This document shows, one piece after another, positions 24,220-32,070 of a stretch of DNA of 64,000 nucleotides. Origin of the DNA: Microvirga soli. Lineage in GTDB: Bacteria; Pseudomonadota; Alphaproteobacteria; Rhizobiales; Beijerinckiaceae. Location: positions 1-64,000 of the forward strand of contig NZ_JAERQE010000010.1 in the NCBI RefSeq assembly GCF_016734765.1, in the 5' to 3' direction. Position numbers and translations under genes: made by a program. The notes beneath the pieces were generated by a model. The model saw only the letters and a list, made by a program, of their open reading frames with translations, was not told the origin of the DNA and searched no databases. The first letter of the stretch is position 1. Each line of letters starts with the position of its first letter.

Positions 24220-24633
24220 CAGTACTCATGGGATCGATAAGCCGCGTGAACTGGTCGCTGGGAACCTCACGGATTAGAGCAGATATCCTCTAAGGTCATG
24301 CGCCTGACCATCGAGCAATGGAGATCCACCAGCCGCTGCACATACGGCTCCCGGTCCCGCTGATGGTGCTCCTCAAGCTGAGTGGCAAACTTCTTCTTGA
24401 TCCCGCATCCAAGAGAAAACCCTGGTGCCGTTCAAAGCAAACCAGGGTTCGTTTCAATCCATCCCCGTCGATACACGCGGCGATGGCTATGTCGTTGTGC
24501 AGGGTATTAATCCGGCTCTCCTTTTCCGGCGAGATACTGAAGCAACGCCAGGGCAAGCGTGAATGTTCCCCCGAGCGGCTTCCTTACGGAACCGACAGGA
24601 CCTTATCGCCTGGAGCGAGACTATCTGGCGTGG
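24220..24633. other. Region between convergent phaZ and patatin genes
   Basis: About 410 bases. Contains an inverted repeat at 24418-24449. On the minus strand a frame at 24296-24556 (NTLHNDIAIAACIDGDGLKRTLVCFERH) and a shifted frame just downstream (KKKFATQLEEHHQRDREPYVQRL, ending near 24273) look protein-like but lie in different frames and have no convincing start; possibly a decayed small gene. Confidence 0.35.
24418..24449 (-). terminator. Possible intrinsic terminator downstream of patatin gene
   Basis: AACCCTGGT pairs with ACCAGGGTT across a 14-base loop; read on the minus strand the stem is followed by TTCTCTT. It lies about 185 bp after the patatin stop. The T-run is imperfect. Confidence 0.4.
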
Positions 24634-25659
24634 CTAATGTTTCGCTTGCCGCGCAAGCCAGGCCTCCGCCGCCGACCGGCCTTGATCCCGCAGATGCTGA
24701 AGATGCCCCCAGTCCGTGTTCATGAAGCTGAGCCCACTCAAGCCATCAACATGATCCTCAGCACTCAGGTGGTGCAGCTTAAGACGTTGCAGCTTACGTC
24801 CGAGACCCGAGCCCTGCATGTCGCCCTCCCGGCAAAGCTGAGCCATCATCGACAAGGCCTCCAGATCTCTCTGGAGTGAGTTGCTGAAGGTGATCTGGTT
24901 CACCCGCTTATCGATAGCTCCTGAGGTTGTCGGTAAATCAGCATCGTTCGTGGGAATGATCTGCACGACCACCAAGTCCGACGCCCGCGTGGCGGTCACC
25001 AGCGGCATCAGCGGAGGATTGGCCGCGTAGCCGCCGTCCCAATGCGGCTCGCCATCGATCAACACGGCCTGATGCAGTTGCGGCAGGCAGGCTGAGGCGA
25101 GGACAACATCATAGGTCAACTCCTTGTTGCGGAAGAGCCGCAGCGCTCCGTCCCGGACCCGTGTTGCCCCAAGCAGCAGCCGCACAGGCGCCCGCCGGCA
25201 CACGGCCTCAATGTCGACCTCGCTCGTGAGAATGTCCCGCAAGGGGCTCAGATCGAAGGGGTTGAACTGGTAGGGCGACAGGTGCGACGTCATCCGCGTC
25301 AGAATGGGATTTGACGTGAGAAGGCGGCTCTGGCTGCCCACTTCGCTGACCTTGCGCCAGAACCGCTCCAGCGTGGCGCGCGCTTCCGCGGCACCACCCT
25401 GCGCCAACCCGGAGGCGAGCAGCGCGGCGTTCATGGCGCCCGCGCTGGCGCCACTCACCACATCGAAGGATACGCCCTCCTCCAGAAACTGGTCGAGAAC
25501 GCCCCACGTGAAGGCGCCGAAGGCACCCCCACCTTGGAGCGCAAGCGAGATCCGCCTTGGCCTGGTTCCCACCGTCTTGAGTCGGGAGGAGCGGGTCGGC
25601 GGCAGAATGCCTGTCTGTGCAAGCGGAAGCGGCTCTGTGATGGGATTGAGAAGGGTCAT
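24634..25659 (-). CDS. Patatin-like phospholipase family protein
   Basis: 341 residues from the ATG at 25659, which has GGAGG six bases upstream. Patatin motifs: oxyanion loop LALQGGGAFGAF, nucleophile elbow GASAG (Ser in SGASAGAMNAALLASG) and the Asp of DGGYAANPPLMPL. No signal peptide. Bacterial patatins of this type with C-terminal helical region are often found beside PHB genes and are suspected lipases or depolymerase-like enzymes. The upstream region has CTGC-N3-GCAG palindromes like PhaR operators, supporting a PHB link. It is convergent with phaZ and divergent from the Crp/Fnr gene. Confidence 0.9.
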   Translation of the reverse strand: MTLLNPITEPLPLAQTGILPPTRSSRLKTVGTRPRRISLALQGGGAFGAFTWGVLDQFLEEGVSFDVVSGASAGAMNAALLASGLAQGGAAEARATLERFWRKVSEVGSQSRLLTSNPILTRMTSHLSPYQFNPFDLSPLRDILTSEVDIEAVCRRAPVRLLLGATRVRDGALRLFRNKELTYDVVLASACLPQLHQAVLIDGEPHWDGGYAANPPLMPLVTATRASDLVVVQIIPTNDADLPTTSGAIDKRVNQITFSNSLQRDLEALSMMAQLCREGDMQGSGLGRKLQRLKLHHLSAEDHVDGLSGLSFMNTDWGHLQHLRDQGRSAAEAWLARQAKH

Positions 25660-25771
25660 GTCTGCCTCCATAGTGCCGCGGGTTATAGTTGTGGTGATCG
25701 GTGGTGCGGCACAGCCGATCGGATGAACAAGCCCGACAGGAGCACTGTGAACGTCTGAGATGAGCAGCAGT

Positions 25772-25786
25772 TGCTGCATTGCAGCA
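25772..25786. promoter_or_regulatory. PhaR-like operator 1
   Basis: Palindrome TGCTGCATTGCAGCA containing CTGC-N3-GCAG, the motif described for the PHB regulator PhaR in Rhodobacter. It lies about 115 bp upstream of the patatin start. Confidence 0.55.
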
Positions 25787-25802
25787 TAGGCTTGGGCATA
25801 GG

Positions 25803-25813
25803 CTGCAATGCAC
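25803..25813. promoter_or_regulatory. PhaR-like operator 2 (one mismatch)
   Basis: CTGCAATGCAC, one mismatch from CTGC-N3-GCAG, 29 bp from the first site (about three helical turns). It could act on both the patatin gene and the divergent Crp/Fnr gene. Confidence 0.4.
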
Positions 25814-25966
25814 AGTGAGCATGGAACAAACGGTACTGCTCAAGGCAGTGTCACAAGGAGGCGAGGCCTGATGGAATGTGAGGCAACGCATCGATTGCGC
25901 ATAGGCCTCTTGGCCGGACAGGCGCTCCCGCTACTTTAAGGGTGACAGGGTTCAGGAGGCCGTCCC

Positions 25967-26701
25967 ATGGCTAATCTGCTCACCCGCAAGCTGGAGGCAT
26001 TTGGGCCTCTGCCGGATGCCGACCGCCTTCTCCTGGATGATGTCATCCGCTCCGCTCGGGCGGTTGGTCCGCGGACGGATCTGATCAGAGAGGGCGACAC
26101 GCCCAGCGACGTCAACCTGATCCTGGAAGGCTTCGCCTGCCGCTACAAGGTTCTCCCGACGGGCCGGCGCCAGATCATGGCCTACCTCGTGCCAGGCGAC
26201 TTCTGCGACCTGCATGTGTTCATTCTGAAGACCATGGACCATACCATCGCCACCCTGTCTGCCTGCACGGTGGTAAAGATCTCCCGGGCTCGCATTCTGG
26301 AACTGATGGAGAGACCCGCCATTGCGCGGGCATTCTGGTGGGCGGCGCTGGTCGATGAGGCGACCTTACGCGAGTGGCTGGTGAACATTGGGGCTCGCCG
26401 ATCCGAGCAGCGCGTTGGTCATCTTCTGTGCGAATTGCTGCTGCGCCTGCAAACGGTCGGGCTGACGAACGGCAACCAATATGAACTTCCGATCACCCAG
26501 GCCGAGCTGGCCGACACCGTCAGCCTGACAGGCGTGCACGTGAACCGGATCCTTCAACGGCTACGGGCGAGTGGACTGATTACCTTGAGAGGCAAAAACC
26601 TTGTCATTCTTGATGTGGGGCGTCTGATGACCCTCAGCGGCTTCAATGCGAATTACCTGCATCTGGCCGAGCAGGACGGCCTCCGGGAACAAAGCCTCTA
26701 G
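25967..26701 (+). CDS. Crp/Fnr family transcriptional regulator
   Basis: 244 residues; start ATG 25967 with CAGGAGG upstream. Cyclic-nucleotide-binding fold at about 15-130 (LIREGDTPSDVNLILEGFACRYKVLPTGRRQIMAYLVPGDFCDLHVF) and a C-terminal winged helix at about 150-225 (ELPITQAELADTVSLTGVHVNRILQRLRASGLI). It lacks the N-terminal Cys cluster of Fnr. This subgroup (SVHVNR recognition helix) is abundant in Hyphomicrobiales and its effector is mostly unknown. Divergent from the patatin gene, and its stop overlaps the convergent DUF6894 gene by four bases. Confidence 0.92.
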   Translation: MANLLTRKLEAFGPLPDADRLLLDDVIRSARAVGPRTDLIREGDTPSDVNLILEGFACRYKVLPTGRRQIMAYLVPGDFCDLHVFILKTMDHTIATLSACTVVKISRARILELMERPAIARAFWWAALVDEATLREWLVNIGARRSEQRVGHLLCELLLRLQTVGLTNGNQYELPITQAELADTVSLTGVHVNRILQRLRASGLITLRGKNLVILDVGRLMTLSGFNANYLHLAEQDGLREQSL

Positions 26702-26916
26702 GATGCGCTGGGATCAAGCCGCTCCTCGGCCGAGAAGCGGAGCACGAACAGGACCTGGTCGCTCTCGCCTGTGACTTCGAGCTTCCATTCGGTGCCGTTC
26801 CAGAACTCGGCGCCCATGTCGCGCAGGATCTCACCGCTGGTGCGGATGGCCTGATCCTGGGCGGTGTAGATGTCAGGCAGTTCCGTGCCTTCGGTGTCGC
26901 GGACGGAAGTACGCAT
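26698..26916 (-). CDS. DUF6894 family small protein, shortened N-terminus
   Basis: 72 residues if started at ATG 26916. The block VRDTEGTELPDIYTAQDQAIRTSGEILRDMG is typical of DUF6894, whose members usually begin with M-P-R-[FY]-[FY]-F. Here the equivalent start reads PPRMRTS, so the aromatic first strand is altered or lost. Such small proteins are numerous in Methylobacteriaceae; the function is unknown. Convergent with the Crp/Fnr gene. The tail has VLFVLRFSAEERLDPSAS. Confidence 0.6.
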   Translation of the reverse strand: MRTSVRDTEGTELPDIYTAQDQAIRTSGEILRDMGAEFWNGTEWKLEVTGESDQVLFVLRFSAEERLDPSAS

Positions 26917-26963
26917 CCGAGGAGGGACGCGGGATAAAGCCTCGCGCGTAAACGGGATCTTGG

Positions 26964-27215
26964 CTAATCTTGGTGCGGCTTTTGAGATGCGGCGTCCCTG
27001 CGAGCCTCGATGATGTATTTGAGGTTGTCGATGCCATCTTCGGTGAAGAGGACAATGTGCTCGGTCAATTCGGAGGCTGGAAAGGTGTCGTAGGCACTGA
27101 GGCAGCCGTCTTCCGGGAACATCTCGATGGAGCACTCGTGCAGGAAGTCCTCATCTTCACCGAGCATGTCAGCCACGTATTTCAGCGTGTACAGAGTTGA
27201 GTTGCGATATCCCAT
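26964..27215 (-). CDS. Small acidic hypothetical protein
   Basis: 83 residues starting MGYRNSTLYTLKYVADML, rich in Glu and Asp (GEDEDFLHE, LFTEDGIDNLKYIIE). No signal peptide or membrane segment. Not recognised. It precedes the DUF6894 gene on the same strand by 47 bp. The IS66 element begins only about 10 bp upstream of its start codon, so its native promoter has been displaced and expression would depend on IS66 readthrough. Confidence 0.55.
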   Translation of the reverse strand: MGYRNSTLYTLKYVADMLGEDEDFLHECSIEMFPEDGCLSAYDTFPASELTEHIVLFTEDGIDNLKYIIEARRDAASQKPHQD

Positions 27216-27235
27216 TCGTCGATCCGTTTTTTCTG

Positions 27236-28921
27236 TCAGGCGGCGAGTTGAGATGCAGGCAACAGGGCCAGCCGTCGGCTTTTCCACTCCCAGGGAAGCA
27301 ATTCGTGCAGGCGGACGACAGGAAGATCGGCGATACGGGCCAGCACGTCGGCGAGCCAGGCTTTTGGATCGACATCGTTGAGACGACAGGTCGTGATGAG
27401 GGTGAGCATGACGGCGGCCCGATCGGCCCCACGCTGGGAGCCGGCGAAGGTCCAGTTGCGGCGCCCCAGGGCGATCCCTCTCAAGGCCCGCTCGGCGGCA
27501 TTGTTCGTGAGACAAACCCGGCCATCCTCCAGGAAACGGGCAAAGCCGTCCCAGCGCTTCAGCATGTAGTCAATGGCTCCGATCACCTCGGACGATCGGG
27601 TGAGCGTGGCACGCTCCCGCTTCAGCCATTCGTGCATGTCATCGAACAGCGGCTTGCTTTTCTCTCGCCGCACCGCCAATCGTTCTGCGGCGCTCAAGCC
27701 GTTGATCTGACGCTCGATGTCAAACAGCGCATCGAACCGTTTGACAGCCTCCAACGCGATGGGGGAGATCGGCCTGCGGTTTCTTTTGCGTTCCCGAGCA
27801 CTTTTCTCGATATCGGCCAGTTCAAAGAATTTCCGTCGCGCATGCGCGTGGCAAAAAGCAAAGGTAATGGGCACCGCTTTCTGTTCGGCAACACTGATCG
27901 GCTCAAAGCCATTGTAACAGTCACTCTGCAGAATGCCGCCATACCCGGCCAGGTGCTTCTGCGGATGTTCGCCGCGGCGGTCACTCGAAGCGTAATAGAC
28001 CGCTGCCGGAGCCGTGCTGCCCCCGAAGGGCTGGTCATCCCGCACGTAGCTCCAAATGCGCCCGATCGTGCACTTGCTTTTGGCCCGGATGGGAATGGTC
28101 GTATCGTCGCCGTGAAGGCGCTCGGCCGCAAAGACATGCTTCTCGATCAGATCGAAGACCGGCATGAGCGCGCAGGTTCCAAACCCGACCTGATCGGCCA
28201 GCGTCGAGGTCGAAAGCGCGATGCCCTCGCATGTGAACCGGGCGCTCTGGCGATTGAGCGGACTGTGCATGCCGAACTTGTCGAAGAGGATCGTCGCCAG
28301 CAGATGAGGGCCAATGAAGCCGCGCGGCGTAGCATGGTACGGCGCCGGCGGCTGGCTGATCGCCTCACAATCCCGGCAGCTGAACTTTTCCCGGACCGTC
28401 TCGATCACTTTGAACCGGCGCGGGATCTCCTCCAGCGTCTCGGTGATGTCCTCGCTCAGTTTCGACAGGCGCGAGCCACCGCAGCAGGCACAGGTCGCCG
28501 GGGGAGCGATCACCACGCGTTCGCGCTCGATAGTCTCCGGCCAGGGCTGTCGGACCAGCCGCCGGCGCATAAAAGGGCGCCCGTTTGAGCTCCTGGCGGC
28601 GGCCTGCGCCGCAACCTCATCCTCGGTCGCCGCCATCACCAGTTCTTCGAGCTGCAATTCCAGCTGGTCGATCAGTCGCGCCGCGCGCTCAGAACGCTGG
28701 CCGCGCAGTTCGCGCTTCAGCTTTTCGATCGCCAGTTCCAGACGGGCGATCAGGGCCTCGCGGTCGGACAACAGGGCCTGCGCCTTGGCGGCTTGCGCCA
28801 CAGCCCTGTCCCTCTCGGCGACAACGACATCCCGTTCAGCCTGCAACACCCCACGCTCGGAAAGCAGCGCCAGATAGGCGCTCGCAAGGTCTTCTGGAAG
28901 ATCGTCAGGCTTCGAAGGCAT
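27236..28921 (-). CDS. tnpC: IS66 family transposase TnpC
   Basis: 561 residues, intact. N-terminal coiled-coil region (about 15-85, LLSERGVLQAERDVVVAERDRAVAQAAKAQALL and a leucine-rich helix), a zinc-finger-like segment TCACCGGSRL, then the DDE domain with LHGDDTTIPI, YASSDRRGEHPQKHLAGYGGILQSD and the C-terminal NNAAERALRGIALGRRNWTFAGS with the final Glu. Catalytic subunit of IS66 elements; requires TnpA and TnpB. Confidence 0.95.
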   Translation of the reverse strand: MPSKPDDLPEDLASAYLALLSERGVLQAERDVVVAERDRAVAQAAKAQALLSDREALIARLELAIEKLKRELRGQRSERAARLIDQLELQLEELVMAATEDEVAAQAAARSSNGRPFMRRRLVRQPWPETIERERVVIAPPATCACCGGSRLSKLSEDITETLEEIPRRFKVIETVREKFSCRDCEAISQPPAPYHATPRGFIGPHLLATILFDKFGMHSPLNRQSARFTCEGIALSTSTLADQVGFGTCALMPVFDLIEKHVFAAERLHGDDTTIPIRAKSKCTIGRIWSYVRDDQPFGGSTAPAAVYYASSDRRGEHPQKHLAGYGGILQSDCYNGFEPISVAEQKAVPITFAFCHAHARRKFFELADIEKSARERKRNRRPISPIALEAVKRFDALFDIERQINGLSAAERLAVRREKSKPLFDDMHEWLKRERATLTRSSEVIGAIDYMLKRWDGFARFLEDGRVCLTNNAAERALRGIALGRRNWTFAGSQRGADRAAVMLTLITTCRLNDVDPKAWLADVLARIADLPVVRLHELLPWEWKSRRLALLPASQLAA

Positions 28922-28966
28922 GACGCCATTCGATCAGAATTTCCGTGTAGTTTCAAACGAATAATG

Positions 28967-29314
28967 CTATCCAACCCGCGTCGGACGCCAGGTTTCCTGA
29001 GGGGCACGCCAGTCAATTCCGGACAGCAAATAAGACAGTTGCGCCGGTGAGATCGTCACCACGCCATCGGCCGCTGACGGCCAGATGAACCGGCCGCGCT
29101 CGAGGCGCTTGGTAAACAGGCATGCTCCCTGGGAGTCATGCCAAATCACTTTGATCAGATCGCCGCGACGGCCCCGGAAGCAAAACACATGACCACTGAG
29201 AGGATCATGCTTCAAGACCTCCTGCACCTGCAGGGCCAACGATGGAAAGCCCCGTCTCATATCGGTATAGCCCGTCGCCAGCCACACCCGAACGCCGGTT
29301 GGGATGGGGATCAT
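28967..29314 (-). CDS. tnpB: IS66 family accessory protein TnpB
   Basis: 115 residues, typical of IS66 Orf2: VRVWLATGYTDMRRGFPSLALQVQEVL, then HVFCFRGRRGDLIKVIWHDSQGACLFTKRLERGRFIWP. Its start overlaps the tnpA stop by four bases (translational coupling). Confidence 0.95.
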   Translation of the reverse strand: MIPIPTGVRVWLATGYTDMRRGFPSLALQVQEVLKHDPLSGHVFCFRGRRGDLIKVIWHDSQGACLFTKRLERGRFIWPSAADGVVTISPAQLSYLLSGIDWRAPQETWRPTRVG

Positions 29315-29733
29315 CGCAGCGCCTCAAGGCCCTGGATGATCCGCAGCAGCGCATCGACGTCGACATCCCGGTCGACGATCACATGCCGCCCGTTCGCGGT
29401 GACAACGTCCATCCGACCGAGGCCACGTGGGGGATGTGGTACGGGCGCAGTCGGCGAAGGCTCCAAGAGCGCGTGCGAGTCCCGCATGACCAGGGCGGGC
29501 ACAAACCCACCCCATGAACCAGCGCCAAGCCGTCCCTCTTTGTGAGCCTTGCGCCAACTGTTCAGTTGGAAGCGGGTGATCCCGTGCCGGCGCGCCGTGG
29601 CCGAGACCTGCTTTGGCTCACGGTAGCTCTCAGCAACAATCGCCAGCTTCGCTTCGTCGCTGAACCGGCGACGGCGGCCAGTGTCGACCACGTCCAAGCG
29701 GCTGACCGGCTCACGATCCCTGATAATATCCAT
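29311..29733 (-). CDS. tnpA: IS66 family protein TnpA
   Basis: About 140 residues from ATG 29733 (an in-frame start at 29751 exists). Helix-turn-helix region RRFSDEAKLAIVAESYREPKQVSATARRHGITRFQLNSWRKAHKEG typical of IS3/IS66 first ORFs; C-terminal VTANGRHVIVDRDVDVDALLRIIQGLEAL is characteristic of IS66 TnpA. First gene of the element. Confidence 0.93.
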   Translation of the reverse strand: MDIIRDREPVSRLDVVDTGRRRRFSDEAKLAIVAESYREPKQVSATARRHGITRFQLNSWRKAHKEGRLGAGSWGGFVPALVMRDSHALLEPSPTAPVPHPPRGLGRMDVVTANGRHVIVDRDVDVDALLRIIQGLEALR

Positions 29734-29787
29734 GGCTACTACACCGTCCATATTAACGTCGATATAGCCAGTGCTCTTCCAAATGCC

Positions 29788-30006
29788 TCACTTCCACAAG
29801 GCGGCCCAGCTCGGATGCGTACAGTCGGCCTGAATAAAGTGTCGCTGGAAGTCAGCCGGGGCGTACTCGTGACCGCCCGCATCAATCATGACGTTCCGAG
29901 CCCCATCATCAGCCAATCTACGGGCCTGTTGGAGTGCCGTGACCGGCGTCTTACACGTGATAGAGACAGGCCCATGCTCTCCGTCTCCAGTGACGACAAA
30001 GATCAT
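29788..30006 (-). CDS. Small hypothetical protein (MIFVVTGDG type)
   Basis: 72 residues from ATG 30006. Pattern: a beta strand MIFVVTGDGEHGPVSI, a helix TALQQARRLADDGARNVMI and a tail GGHEYAPADFQRHFIQ. Small proteins of this pattern are scattered in Methylobacteriaceae without known function; that resemblance is from memory and not verified. IS66 follows immediately downstream. No membrane segment. Confidence 0.55.
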   Translation of the reverse strand: MIFVVTGDGEHGPVSITCKTPVTALQQARRLADDGARNVMIDAGGHEYAPADFQRHFIQADCTHPSWAALWK

Positions 30007-30216
30007 GGGGATTGCTCCATCCCTCGTAGAGGCGACCTTATGCATCTACCCACAGTCTCCGAATGATCTGCTCGTCAGTGCAACAGAGCAGATCATGCCG
30101 AGGAGGTCTATCCTCCCGCCAGACCAGCGATTGGACAAACAATCACGTGAAAATAGTTGCGGGATTTAGAAAGAGTGAGAGGCTTTATCTCGGGTCAAAC
30201 TTCTTAGGTCACCTGC

Positions 30217-31293
30217 ATGGATCACGGATACCAGCCACTACCGAGCGGTCGGATGCACGACTTCATCGTAGCACTCGACATTGTGGATGCTGGTTTTCTC
30301 GGGTGGTTGATCAGGCTCTCGGAACATCGCCGACAGATTGTTTTTGCCGTTTTGTCTCGTGTCGGGGCTAACATCCCCCGTACTATCTGTCAGAGCCAAG
30401 AGGTGAGCGAGCAGCTTTTAGCTCTACGCCCTGTCCTCGCTGACATTCGGCAGCTTCGCTCAAGCGACCTGCTGGCGAAGTATTTCGGCTCCTGTCCTGA
30501 CGGTTTCCATGGGGCCGTCGCAAAGACGGTGTCTGGCCCACAACCCCGGCTCTATTACGAGACTCTGCACACGACCCTCTCCGACCCTGAGCACAGGCAG
30601 ATCGCCAAGGTCGTTCGCCTACTTCCGTCCTGTGATTGGACGAGGCTCAGAATCCTTTTGGCGCTTCATCCCCAGTTCCTTCATCCACGTTTCGCGGCGA
30701 AGGTCTCAAGCGTTCAGCAGGCGGCGGACCTCGCGACTGCCCTGACTTTGATCCGACAAGTTGTCGGAGACGAAGCCAGTGACGAGGCCCTAACGAACTC
30801 GATCCGGTCTATTGCTGAGAATGTCACGGTGCCAATGTGGGTTTCAAATTGGCTCTCTCGCGCGAAACATGTCGCTTATCCTCAACTTGAACTCGGTCCT
30901 GACTGGATCGGTTTGGATTCCGGGCGGAAGCTTGTCGAGGCTGGTCGTCGGTTGCGGGTTTGTCTCGGACATACAGACCGGATTTTGGACGTTCTTCGGG
31001 GCAGGAACCTCTATTATGAAGACCTTCGTCAATCGGTGGTTGCCGAAGTTCAAGCGGTTGGCCCTCAACGTTTTCTCGTGCTCATGGGAGTCTATGGCAG
31101 GGGAAACTCTCCGATCCCACGCGGACTGCGCCGTGAGGTCGAGGCCGAATTCCTCAGTGCAGGCGTCCCTTCTCTCAAATGGTGGTCAGAGGATTGTCCT
31201 TGGAGAGCTATCGAGCGCATTCCGAACGCGTTCTTCGATCTAGGTCTCGATGATGAACTGGACCTTCAGGGGCTTCAGGAAGAGGCCGCCTGA
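30217..31293 (+). CDS. Hypothetical protein, first gene of a coupled operon
   Basis: 358 residues, no signal peptide or membrane helices, mostly predicted helical. Notable stretches: FLGWLIRLSEHRRQIVFAVLSRVG, VRLLPSCDWTRLRILLALHP, GRKLVEAGRRLRVCLGHTDRILDVLRGRNLYYED (the segment LRVCLG is reminiscent of the PcfJ-like cysteine loop, but this is weak), and a Trp-rich acidic C-terminus LKWWSEDCPWRAIERIPNAFFDLGL. Its TGA overlaps the ATG of the J-domain-like gene, so the two are translationally coupled. Function not recognised. Confidence 0.7.
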   Translation: MDHGYQPLPSGRMHDFIVALDIVDAGFLGWLIRLSEHRRQIVFAVLSRVGANIPRTICQSQEVSEQLLALRPVLADIRQLRSSDLLAKYFGSCPDGFHGAVAKTVSGPQPRLYYETLHTTLSDPEHRQIAKVVRLLPSCDWTRLRILLALHPQFLHPRFAAKVSSVQQAADLATALTLIRQVVGDEASDEALTNSIRSIAENVTVPMWVSNWLSRAKHVAYPQLELGPDWIGLDSGRKLVEAGRRLRVCLGHTDRILDVLRGRNLYYEDLRQSVVAEVQAVGPQRFLVLMGVYGRGNSPIPRGLRREVEAEFLSAGVPSLKWWSEDCPWRAIERIPNAFFDLGLDDELDLQGLQEEAA

Positions 31294-31619
31294 TGGACTG
31301 GCAGTACAGGGCGGCACTATCTCGCATCGAAGCGCTTGAGCGAGAACTGGCGAACGCGCGGGAACTTATCGCCGATCTTGAGGCAGACATTCTCTCTATC
31401 ACCAATCCGCTCGAAGATTCATACAGGGAGGTTGGGCTATCCTCCAATTGCTGCCCTGTGGTGCTCAATGCTGCGAGGAGAGCACTCCTTGGGCATTGGC
31501 ATCCTGACAGGTGGCCACAGCACCAGAAGAAGCATGCTACGGAATGCTTCCGGGCAACTCAAGCTGTGTTCGAACGCATAGAGGCTCTTCGGCAGCAGGA
31601 AAGAGTAAGGAGCCAATGA
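31293..31619 (+). CDS. J-domain-like small protein with coiled coil
   Basis: 108 residues. Residues 5-36 form a coiled coil (SRIEALERELANARELIADLEADI). Residues 43-105 match a J-domain layout: helix I YREVGLSS, helix II VVLNAARRALLGHWHPD with the diagnostic HPD at residues 70-72, and helix III ATECFRATQAVFERIEAL. J-domains stimulate the ATPase of DnaK-type chaperones. There is no Gly/Phe or zinc-finger region. Overlaps the upstream gene at ATGA and the downstream small membrane protein gene by four bases, so all three are probably made together. Confidence 0.75.
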   Translation: MDWQYRAALSRIEALERELANARELIADLEADILSITNPLEDSYREVGLSSNCCPVVLNAARRALLGHWHPDRWPQHQKKHATECFRATQAVFERIEALRQQERVRSQ

Positions 31620-31810
31620 TGGGACTTCACGACCAAAGGGAGATTGATGGAGCCGGGAAGGCACACAATGCAATCTGGTATATCCTTCCAGCAACGGCTT
31701 GGTGTTTGGCAATGGTGATCAAATTTATCATGCGCGTCGTCCTGAGCGTCTGTACCATCTTAATCGGCTTTGTGACGGGTGTCCTCGTTGTGACGCGCCT
31801 GCGTCGGTAG
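31616..31810 (+). CDS. Small membrane protein
   Basis: 64 residues from ATG 31616, preceded by AAGGAGCCA and overlapping the J-domain gene stop. A soluble start (MMGLHDQREIDGAGKAHN) is followed by a hydrophobic span at about 19-58 (AIWYILPATAWCLAMVIKF; VVLSVCTILIGFVTGVLVV), probably two membrane passes, and a basic end TRLRR. Third gene of the coupled operon; no family recognised. Confidence 0.6.
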   Translation: MMGLHDQREIDGAGKAHNAIWYILPATAWCLAMVIKFIMRVVLSVCTILIGFVTGVLVVTRLRR

Positions 31811-32070
31811 CCGACAAGAGCGCTGAACCCTCGGAGGCACATGCCGTAATGGGCTCGGCTTCTCCTTTACCGCAACGCTCGCTTACCACGGTTCAGCGTC
31901 CAGTCGCTTAGGCACACTAAAGTGCTACTGACCTGCGTAAGCCTTACGCAACTTTCTGCGGCTTAATCTCACATCCAGAAGACAGTCCTGTTTTGATCAC
32001 TCCACCTTGCCACTGAGGGGTTTTCCGAGACAGTGGCACAATAACAGTAAAGTCTATCGGGCAGCCTTTA

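Larger units (their letters stand above)
27225..29760 (-). mobile_element. IS66-family insertion sequence
   Basis: Complete tnpA-tnpB-tnpC set on the minus strand, about 2.5 kb. Boundaries are approximate: I could not align terminal inverted repeats with confidence, and no 8-bp target duplication was verified. Confidence 0.85.

Noticed and set aside
27197..28588. Plus-strand open frame of 463 codons
   Set aside because: Antisense to the intact IS66 TnpC; no protein family features.
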